NCBI RefSeq assembly: GCF_003020115.1
Contig: NZ_PYFX01000002.1
Coordinates: forward strand, 744,001-808,000
DNA: 64,000 nucleotides
From: Bradyrhizobium sp. MOS002
GTDB taxonomy: Bacteria > Pseudomonadota > Alphaproteobacteria > Rhizobiales > Xanthobacteraceae
Reading direction: 5' to 3'
Below are positions 36,164 through 43,662 of this stretch, one piece after another. Under the pieces are notes generated by a model that was not told the DNA's origin, did not search any database, and saw only the letters and a program-made list of their open reading frames with translations. The first letter of the stretch is position 1, and the number at the start of each line of letters is the position of its first letter. The translations under genes were made by a program, and so were the position numbers.

Positions 36164-37373
36164 TCAAATTGCCCGGCGCAGCTTGCGGACTTCGGCATCC
36201 GGGGGAAGGACGCTTCCACCCTCCCTGTATTTCCAGTCCACCATGACGGCCTTGTTGCCCCTGATCGCGGTGCGACCGACGAATGTTCCCATCGTGCTTT
36301 GATGGTCGATCGAACGCCAAATTGCCGGTCCAAACGGTGTATCGAAGCTGACATTACCAAATCCATCCGCCATCGTTTCAGTATCGAGGCCGCCGAGCCG
36401 TTCGATCGGAGCCACGATGGAGCTGATCATGGCGTGACCGACCACCGAGCCCATGGTGGGGGCCTCGCCATATCGCGACGAATAGGCCGATGCGAACGAG
36501 CTGTTGGCCTGGTCCAGGATCTCGGTCACGGGATAGCCGGTCACGATCCATCCTGTCGGCGCGTCCTCTCCGAGAGGATGGAGATATTCGGGCTCGCCCG
36601 TCGTGAACGACACGACATCTCGTCCTTCGAACAGGCCGCGATCCTTTCCTTGCCGGACGAATTTGGTGAGATCGGGCCCGAAGGTGATATTGAGGATCGC
36701 TTCGGGATTCTGCTGTGCGAGCGCGTTCACGACCACGCCGGCGTCGATAGCCCGCCAGCGGCGGCCACTGACTGCCAACGAACGCGACATCGGGGCGGCG
36801 TTGGCGCAGAAGCTGCATGAACCACCTTACGGCCGACTGTCCGTACTCGTAGTTCGGAGCGATCGTCGCCCATCGCGTCGCCTTGAGTTGAGCGGCCTCC
36901 TCCACCAGCATCGCTGCCAGCATGTAGGTCGAGGGGCGGAGCCGGTAGCAATATCGATGTCCGTTCTCCCAGACGAGGGCGTCCGTGAGCGGCTCGCTCG
37001 CAACGAACAGGATGCGGTTCTGCCGTGCGAAGTCGCTGATCGCGAGGCCGACATTCGACAGATAAGCGCCTGCCAGCAGATCGACGTCGTTCCTGCGCAC
37101 GAGCTCCTCTGCCGCGCGGATCGCGACGCTGGGTTTGCCTTCGTCGTCCCGGCTGATGACCTGCAGCTCGCGCCCGAGAAGGCCGCCTTTGGCGTTGACC
37201 TGTTCGACCGCCAGCTGCCAGCCGCGACGATAGGGCAGGGTGAACGCGGGCGCGCTGCTATAGGAGTTGATCTCGCCGATCCTGATCGGTCGCGTGCCCT
37301 GCGCACGGATGGTGCCGGGCGAAAACACCGACGCGCCGATGCCGCCCAAAATCTGTCGTCGAGAGATGTTCAT
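36164..37373 (-). pseudogene. ABC-type amino-acid/urea binding protein, frameshifted
   Basis: The N-terminal part (MNISRRQILGGIGASVFSPG, a Tat-type signal; then IRIGEINSYSSAPAFTLPYR) and the C-terminal part (NALAQQNPEAILNITFGPDL ... ADGFGNVSFDTPFGPAIW) belong to one Peripla_BP type 1 binding protein of the LivK/UrtA/AmiC group, about 400 residues in all. They lie in two frames. The shift is near 36751, where an extra base in a C run (CCC on the plus strand) converts PPLA-AIDAGVV into PPLA-GYRRRRG. Either the gene is broken or the base is a sequencing error. No permease or ATPase gene is beside it. The downstream half could still start at an internal codon, but it would lack a signal peptide. 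Confidence 0.85.
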
Positions 37374-37429
37374 CAATCAAGCTCCGGAAGATGGAGTGAG
37401 GAGCAGTGTCGGCCGAAAGGCATCGCAAC

Positions 37430-40327
37430 CTAGTGGTAGGTGCAGGATGGGGGCCTATCGCCGTCGGATGTCGAAAGCGAGATGCCCGGTATTTCAGCCA
37501 GAGTGCGGGCAAAGGCGAGGGCTGGAAGATCGATGTCCTGATCGAACAGAGCGCTGACTGGACCGACGAGATCGAGGGCGGTCTGCTGACGGTTCGATCC
37601 CGCCAAGATCCTTGCCCATGCTGCCGCAACCTTCAGCTCGTAAAAGCGGCACTGCTGGTCCCTGGCGACCGACAATCCTTCGCCGAACAGCAATTCGGAT
37701 CGAGACAGGTCGGATGGATCGTTGGCCAGGAGAATTTCAGCCTTGATCCTCAACAGATCGGCAAAGCACCACAATTGCCTGCCTTGCCGCGACATCGACA
37801 AGGCCTCTTCCACCACGGTCAGGGCCTGCGCAGCCTCGCCGCTCGCGAGCAGGCCTTCGGCGAGCGATCCGAGAAACTCGGGATTGCGCATCAGCCATCC
37901 GTTCTCGGTCCGCGCCTTCAAGCCGCTGCGCAGCAGGGCTATTCCGTCGTGATGCTTGCCTTGCAGAACCAGCAATTGTCCCTTCAGGCAGGACGTCCAG
38001 CTGGTCCAGAAAGCTATTCCCTCGCGCGTGACGAGCTCGAGAAGAGAGGATATCGCCTGATCGGCGGTGGCAAGATCATGCGTCATCAGCGCGATCGGGC
38101 AGACGGCGTTGCGGAGTGCATAGGCGATCGCAAGCTTGTCCTTCTCGCGCTGGGCTTCCTGCAGGCACTCGGCGGCCAGGGATCTGCTCTGGGCGATCCT
38201 GCCCTGCAGCAGCAGGACGCGCGCCAACATCGCCTTGGCAAGAACACTCTGGTTCAGCAGAAACCACATCTGGTTCGCGCCGCCGTTCAATCCGTGAGCC
38301 GAATGGTCCAGGGACAGCGTCAACTCGCGTTGTGCATCCTCCTGCATTCCAAAGAAATGGGTGGCGGCGCCGATCAGGCGACGGCCTACCGCCTCGTTGG
38401 CGGGATTTCCGGTGCGCAGCGCGATCTCGAGGTAGCGCTCGCCGACCTCCTTGGCCGCGGCATATTGGCCCGAGTTGAGGTTATAGCTCCACAAGGTCCA
38501 GACCGCCTTGAGCTGAAGCTCGAGGTCGGACAATTCCTCGGCGAGAACGAGACCGATGCTCAGCGCCGCCTTCATGCGGTCCGCTGTTCCCGCCGTGTTG
38601 AGAAGCGCGAAGCCCAACGCGACATAGAGCTGCGCCTTGAGCTTCGGAACGCAGGTGAACCCGGGAGTGAAATGCTCAAGCGCGTGCTCGATCCGCGTCG
38701 AACATTCCACGAAGGACAGCAACTGCATCCATACCGGAACGAAGCCGGCCGTCAGCTCAATGCCAAGCGCGGTATCGCCGCCGGGCGCGAACGCCCAATC
38801 GAGTGCGGCATGCACGTTTCCGATCTCCTGGGCGAAGCGGGAGATGTCGTCGGGAGCGGGAGAGGCATCGCCGAGTGGCGCGATGATCTGCCTGAGAAAG
38901 CCGGCCTGCCGCCTTGCCGCCCGCTCGACGAGGCCTGCCTCTGCGAGCTTCTCCAGTGCATAAGCGCGGGTGCTCTCCAAGAGCCGCCATCGCCCCTCGA
39001 ATGAGGGGTCCAGTGACACAAGCGATTTCCCGACCAGATTGAACAGGGTTTCAATGACGTCCGACCGCGACAGAGTGTCGTCCATCATTGCACTGGCCGC
39101 ATCGAGTGTGAAACCGGCCGGAAACACCGCGAGCTGGCAAAGCAGGTTCTGCTCTGCCGGGGGCAAGAGGTCATAGCTCCAGTCCAGGGTCGCCCGCAGG
39201 GTCTGATGTCGCGGCAACTGGTCGCGGCGGCCGGCGTTCAGGAGCTCGAAGCGCTTGTCGAGACGGAGCAGTACGGTGTCGACCCCGAGATTGGCGGCCC
39301 GGGCTGCGGCAAACTCCAATGCGAGCGGAATGCCGTCGAGCCGGCGACAGATGGCGGCGATCTTCTGAAGCTCCTCCGCGCCCGCAACGAAGCTCGTAGG
39401 CAGCGCCTGCGTTCGCGCGACGAACAGCTGCACTGCGCTTGCCCGCAGCAGCAAGTCGGGATCGTGCATATCGGGATCAGGAACCGACAGCGCCGGAATG
39501 GCCGCAACATATTCGCCGTCGATGCGGAGGCCTTCGCGACTGGTCGCAAGAACGGTGACGTTCGGGCAATAGCGAAGCACGGCACTGGCGATCTGCGCGG
39601 CCACTTCGATTACATGCTCGCAATTGTCCAGGACAAGAAGCAGACGGCGGGTTCCGATGGCCTGCGCAATGCTTGCGGCCGAGACTTCCTTGTCGATCGA
39701 GGCGAGCTTGAGTGCACGGGCGCATGCGGATGCCGCAAGTGCCGCATCCTGCAGAGTCGCGAGCTCGACAAGCGCCACGGAATCGTTGAACGCGGGCGCG
39801 ACGCTGCGCGCCAGCTCGATTGCCAGCTTCGTCTTTCCGATGCCGCCGGGTCCGACGAGGGTTACCGCCCGATAGGCCGAAAGCACATCGACCAATTGGC
39901 TCATGCAATCCTCGCGGCCGATGAGAGGCGCACGGATACTCGGCAGGTTGCTTGAAAAGGGCACGTCGGCTGGGATCGTTACCGGTGCGGCGGCAGGGTG
40001 ATCCAGATGCCCGCTCCGCCAGGTCCCGGCGAGCGTATATCCGCGGCCCGAAACCGTCTTGAGCAGATTGCGATCCTCGCCGAGCGCCTTGCGGACGGCC
40101 GAGATATGGACCTGAAGCGTGTTGTCTTCGACCGTCAGGCCCGACCAGACGCTTCCGATCAAGTCATCCTTGGTAACCAGGAGACCAGCCGAGTCGACCA
40201 GCTTCTCGAGAATCTCGAACGCGCGGCTTCCGATCGGCACCGCGACATTATGGTGTCTCAACTCTCTTCGTTGGCAATCGATATGCCAATGTCCGAAAGA
40301 GTAGGTGCGATCAACCGGCGATGACAT
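37430..40327 (-). CDS. STAND-type regulator: winged helix, NB-ARC-like ATPase, helical repeats (paralog 1)
   Basis: 965 residues. An N-terminal OmpR-like winged helix (YSFGHWHIDCQRRELRHHNV, DDLIGSVWSGLTVEDNTLQV, SGRGYTLAG) is followed by an NTPase with Walker A VGPGGIGKTKLAIE (about residue 155), Walker B LLLVLDNCEHVIE and LATSREGLRI, then a long alpha-helical TPR-like C-terminal half. No membrane segment was seen. It should bind DNA and use nucleotide for a signal switch, with the repeats as sensor. It lies downstream of a binding-protein gene on the same strand; see also the paralogs at 43663 and 46654. Confidence 0.9.
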   Translation of the reverse strand: MSSPVDRTYSFGHWHIDCQRRELRHHNVAVPIGSRAFEILEKLVDSAGLLVTKDDLIGSVWSGLTVEDNTLQVHISAVRKALGEDRNLLKTVSGRGYTLAGTWRSGHLDHPAAAPVTIPADVPFSSNLPSIRAPLIGREDCMSQLVDVLSAYRAVTLVGPGGIGKTKLAIELARSVAPAFNDSVALVELATLQDAALAASACARALKLASIDKEVSAASIAQAIGTRRLLLVLDNCEHVIEVAAQIASAVLRYCPNVTVLATSREGLRIDGEYVAAIPALSVPDPDMHDPDLLLRASAVQLFVARTQALPTSFVAGAEELQKIAAICRRLDGIPLALEFAAARAANLGVDTVLLRLDKRFELLNAGRRDQLPRHQTLRATLDWSYDLLPPAEQNLLCQLAVFPAGFTLDAASAMMDDTLSRSDVIETLFNLVGKSLVSLDPSFEGRWRLLESTRAYALEKLAEAGLVERAARRQAGFLRQIIAPLGDASPAPDDISRFAQEIGNVHAALDWAFAPGGDTALGIELTAGFVPVWMQLLSFVECSTRIEHALEHFTPGFTCVPKLKAQLYVALGFALLNTAGTADRMKAALSIGLVLAEELSDLELQLKAVWTLWSYNLNSGQYAAAKEVGERYLEIALRTGNPANEAVGRRLIGAATHFFGMQEDAQRELTLSLDHSAHGLNGGANQMWFLLNQSVLAKAMLARVLLLQGRIAQSRSLAAECLQEAQREKDKLAIAYALRNAVCPIALMTHDLATADQAISSLLELVTREGIAFWTSWTSCLKGQLLVLQGKHHDGIALLRSGLKARTENGWLMRNPEFLGSLAEGLLASGEAAQALTVVEEALSMSRQGRQLWCFADLLRIKAEILLANDPSDLSRSELLFGEGLSVARDQQCRFYELKVAAAWARILAGSNRQQTALDLVGPVSALFDQDIDLPALAFARTLAEIPGISLSTSDGDRPPSCTYH

Positions 40328-40515
40328 GGGGGCCCGTGAATCAATTCCGCTGCCGTGATCCGGGGGAAATCACGAGCCCGCCCTTGCGATCACCGAAACC
40401 TTGGCAACAATTTGAAAGCGTCAATACGCTTGGTCTCCTACAGGGGAGATCGTCGGCGTGTCAAGAAGGCCCGCTCAGTCGCCGGCGCTTCGTTCACTTT
40501 CGATGCTGGCACCCG

Positions 40516-40545
40516 ACACGTTCGTGTTCGATACACGAATTCGTG
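40516..40545. promoter_or_regulatory. Two adjacent 12-bp palindromes upstream of STAND regulator 1
   Basis: ACACGTTCGTGT (40516-40527) and CACGAATTCGTG (40534-40545) have centres 18 bp apart, about 190-220 bp upstream of the regulator start. They look like a tandem operator. The rest of the gap 40328-40810 shows no other structure and no accepted gene. Confidence 0.45.
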
Positions 40546-40810
40546 ACGACGGTCAGGCGCGTGTCAGAATGGGAGGGTCCGTCGGAGGGAACCTGATGCC
40601 ATCAACGGGCGCATCATTTATCCGCATCGCCGAGAATCGTCAGCGCAAGAATTCCGGAGCGCAAATGCATCCAGGAGACCTGCACCTGTCGCAAGAACGG
40701 CGGCCTGATCGTAAGCCGCCGTCCTTCCTTCCGCCGGGAGGTGAAAATCCGGAACGTTGAGACGATCAACTTCCAGTCCGCGTCAAGCGCACCTGCTCCG
40801 GTTCGCGAAC

Positions 40811-41038
40811 TCAATAGCCCGAAATGGGCTCGCAGGGCGGCCGGCGCCAGGGGGCGGTTGCGTAGGCACCGACGTCGGGAGCACGCGCGCAGCCGCGCTT
40901 GGCGGAGGCGGGCACGCGCTGAGCCGACGCATAAGCCTCGACATTGGTGCGCTTCGCGTTGCCTTCGCGAGCCATCGCGGGGGAGGCAATCATGGCCGCG
41001 ACCACGAATCCGGCGGACAAAAGCTTCAGTGTCGTCAT
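40811..41038 (-). CDS. Tiny secreted protein, paralog of 27035-27283
   Basis: 75 residues. Signal peptide MTTLKLLSAGFVVAAMIASP with cleavage after AMA; the mature chain is REGNAKRTNVEAYASAQRVP and ends with CARAPDVGAYATAPWRRPPC, then EPISGY. GGAGATG lies before the ATG. The two cysteines and the PW-containing motif are conserved with the other family member. Function unknown; small size and export suggest a periplasmic or secreted peptide-like role. Confidence 0.78.
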   Translation of the reverse strand: MTTLKLLSAGFVVAAMIASPAMAREGNAKRTNVEAYASAQRVPASAKRGCARAPDVGAYATAPWRRPPCEPISGY

Positions 41039-41213
41039 CGAACATCTCCTTGAGAAAGCGACGCCGGGAACGCCTCGGCTCGCACCTGAGAGGTGTGCAT
41101 GCGTGCGCCGGATCCGCAGTGTTGATCGAACGAACATTTCCCTCTTTGCACGAAACCGTCGCGGTGCGTTGGCGTCTGACATCGACAGCTCATCCGACAG
41201 GGAGCTCCGCGCT

Positions 41214-42479
41214 CTAGTCACGCGAGGACGTCGCCTGGTCCGTGCGATCGTCGAGCAGCGGGCCAAACCATTCCCATCTTTCGCCGGTGAAGCGCATCAT
41301 CTGGAGCTGCTCGATCGGACGAAAGTCCGTTGGTGATGTCTTTATTCGAACGCCGGGAATGTAGGCTTCGATGTCGAGATCGAGATCGGTGGCCACACGC
41401 ATGATCCTTTCGTGCGTGAGGTCATCGCCGCAACGCCTGATCACCTCCACGAGTGCACTCGACATGTTGAAGGCCACCAGCGGCCCGCTCTCCGATCGAT
41501 CTGCCTCCGGATAGTATTTCGCCATGAACGCGCGAAAATGCTGCATGCCCGGATGGCTGTCCCACTGCGGATCAGTCACGTCCATCTGATACCCCGCGCT
41601 GAGAATTCCCTTCGCGTTGTCCAGTCCGGCGGGCTTCAGCACCGCGCCGACCGAGATCGAGACGTTGGTCACGATGTGGATGGGACGCCAGTCCAGCTCG
41701 GCGAGCTTCCTGATCGCCTGGGCGGCGAATTTGGGTGTTGCGATGTCGATGAATATTTCGGGCGCAGCGGCCTTGATCGCGGCGACCTCGGAGTCGATCG
41801 TCGGCGTGCTGATCTCATATGACTGGCTGGCAATCACCATTTGCGCGTACCTGTCCTGCAGCACGTCCTTCAGCCCGAGCAGATAGTCGCGTCCGAAGTC
41901 GTCGTTCTGGTACAGGATGCCGATCCTTGCCCCCGGATGGTGCCGCAGAATGTAGTCCGCATAGATGCGTGCTTCGGTTCGGTAGCTCGGTTGCCAGCCG
42001 ATGGTCCACGGAAAGTGCTCGGGATCGGCCCAGCGCGATGCTCCGGTGATGACGAAAAATTGCGGCACATGCCGGCTGTTCATGTATCTCTGGATGGCGG
42101 CGTTGCTGACCGTGCCGAACGGCGCGAAGATCGCAAGCACCTCGTCGTCCTCGACGAGCCGTCGCGCTTGCTCGACCGCTTTGGATGGACTGTAGGCGTC
42201 GTCATATGAAATGAAATTGATCTTCCGGCCGTTGATCCCGCCATTGTCGTTGATCATGCGAAAATACGCGCTCATCGTCTTGCCGATGATGCCGTAAGCC
42301 GATGCCGGGCCGCTGTAGGGCATGATGTTGCCGATCCGGATCTCGGTGTCGCTTGCGCCGGGATCGTATCGCGGCTCCGCGGAAGCGCTGCCGGCTGCAA
42401 GCACGGCGCAGGAGATGAGGAGCTTTCCCAGGCGCCACGCGTTGCCCGAAATCGAATAACCAGTTCTGCTTGTGATCAA
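41214..42479 (-). CDS. ABC-type branched-chain amino acid/amide binding protein, orphan
   Basis: 421 residues. A signal peptide (about residues 15-35, cleavage near ASA) precedes a type 1 periplasmic binding fold: EIRIGNIMPYSGPASAYGII, AYFRMINDNGGINGRKINFI, YDDAYSPSKAVEQARRLVED, GILYQNDDFGRDYLLGLKDV. Start is TTG at 42479 with GGAGG six bases upstream. It normally would feed an LivHMFG-type importer, but none is nearby, so it may be an orphan sensor or use a transporter encoded elsewhere. The tiny secreted gene at 40811 follows on the same strand. Confidence 0.92.
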   Translation of the reverse strand: MITSRTGYSISGNAWRLGKLLISCAVLAAGSASAEPRYDPGASDTEIRIGNIMPYSGPASAYGIIGKTMSAYFRMINDNGGINGRKINFISYDDAYSPSKAVEQARRLVEDDEVLAIFAPFGTVSNAAIQRYMNSRHVPQFFVITGASRWADPEHFPWTIGWQPSYRTEARIYADYILRHHPGARIGILYQNDDFGRDYLLGLKDVLQDRYAQMVIASQSYEISTPTIDSEVAAIKAAAPEIFIDIATPKFAAQAIRKLAELDWRPIHIVTNVSISVGAVLKPAGLDNAKGILSAGYQMDVTDPQWDSHPGMQHFRAFMAKYYPEADRSESGPLVAFNMSSALVEVIRRCGDDLTHERIMRVATDLDLDIEAYIPGVRIKTSPTDFRPIEQLQMMRFTGERWEWFGPLLDDRTDQATSSRD

Positions 42480-42797
42480 GCGATGCCTCCATGGCGCTGC
42501 CGGTTTTTGCAGGTGCCAAACCCTGACGAGGCGTGGCTCGGCCGCGCCCGTTCGGGGCGCCGGACGAGCGCGTGCAGCAGTCGGCGTCGCGACTATAGCG
42601 CGGGTGGCGCCGTGGGCCCGGTTACGGATGCTGAAGAACTGTTAAGTTTCGCAGTTCTCGGGCCGGCCATCGGGATCGATGTCATCGGCCTTGCTGCAAA
42701 GCCGGCAGGGTGCGCCGCATGGCGCGGTCGCACTCCCGGATTGCGGACACCGTCATCTGCACCTGCAGGACGCGCAGTGCTCGATTGTGGTGTCTCG
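42480..42797. other. Intergenic region upstream of the orphan binding protein
   Basis: About 320 bp with no accepted gene. It should carry the promoter of the binding protein gene. I see no clear palindrome or repeat. Confidence 0.45.
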
Positions 42798-43040
42798 TCA
42801 TCGATGCCAGTGGTGGTCGTGAAATTGGCCCACGCCGAAGACGGGCGCGGCACCACCGGGCCGTTCGAGGCCCATTCGCCCGGCCGGCGTCAGTGCGCCG
42901 CCATTCAGCACGTCGCGATCCGGGTACATCGATGCAAAGGCTGCCGGCTCCTGATCGGCGAAAGACCAGGCTGCGGATGCGGACGATATCGTTGCCGTTG
43001 AGAGCAGCGCCGCGGCGATTAGAATTTTGAATACACTCAT
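42798..43040 (-). CDS. Small secreted protein with histidine-rich tail
   Basis: 80 residues. Signal peptide MSVFKILIAAALLSTATISS with cleavage after ASA, then WSFADQEPAAFASMYPDRDV, LNGGALTPAGRMG and a tail FGVGQFHDHHWHR. TGGAGAA lies before the ATG. The histidine-rich end could bind metal. I recall related short proteins in bradyrhizobia but no known function. It is divergent from the small secreted gene at 43293. Confidence 0.75.
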   Translation of the reverse strand: MSVFKILIAAALLSTATISSASAAWSFADQEPAAFASMYPDRDVLNGGALTPAGRMGLERPGGAAPVFGVGQFHDHHWHR

Positions 43041-43292
43041 AGCGATTCTCCATTGTTTGCTCTGTGCGGAGAGTCGCTTGGCGATAATCGCTGCTCGGCT
43101 GGTGGCGTTTCCGAATATTGTTTTGATGAAGGTTATCTAGGTCGTCGGAGCGGAAAGTCCCGGTGGATCTGCATCACTCTTGCGGGAAGAGTCTGTCACG
43201 CTTGTCAGGATTCTCGCGCGTTTGTGCGTGGTCAAACGCGTCAGGTGTCCGTTTCTGGAAGGCAGATAGTTCGAACACCTGGAGTGTGAACG

Positions 43293-43574
43293 ATGAAATC
43301 ATTTGCTGTTGTTTGCGTCCTCGCCGGCGTTGTGCTCTCGGGCACCGCGTCCGCCCGCGGCGGCATGGGATCGCATATGTCGATGGAGAGCGGCGGTGCG
43401 CTCGGTACGAGCGCCGCCACACCCGGAACGAATTCGCTGGGCACCGCCCTTTCGTCGTCGGACAGCGGTGGTCACGCGACGAAGGGTCCGTTGCTTGGCA
43501 CAGACCAGACCATCGACAAGGAAGACGCCCGGCTTGAGAAGATGCTGGAAGGATCGATCTGCCGCGGCTGCTGA
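43293..43574 (+). CDS. Small secreted protein
   Basis: 93 residues. Signal peptide MKSFAVVCVLAGVVLSGTAS (cleavage after ASA), a Gly/Ser/Thr-rich middle (GGMGSHMSMESGGALGTSAA) and a polar tail EDARLEKMLEGSICRGC with two cysteines. TGGAGTG precedes the ATG. It lies 88 bp before STAND regulator 2 on the same strand. No known domain. Confidence 0.75.
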   Translation: MKSFAVVCVLAGVVLSGTASARGGMGSHMSMESGGALGTSAATPGTNSLGTALSSSDSGGHATKGPLLGTDQTIDKEDARLEKMLEGSICRGC

Positions 43575-43662
43575 ACGGGGCGCATTGCGAGACAGGGGCC
43601 GGCGGCTGCGCCGCACGGCTACCTGTGTCTTTCGACTGGGTTGGTGGTAAGCTGGACTGAAA

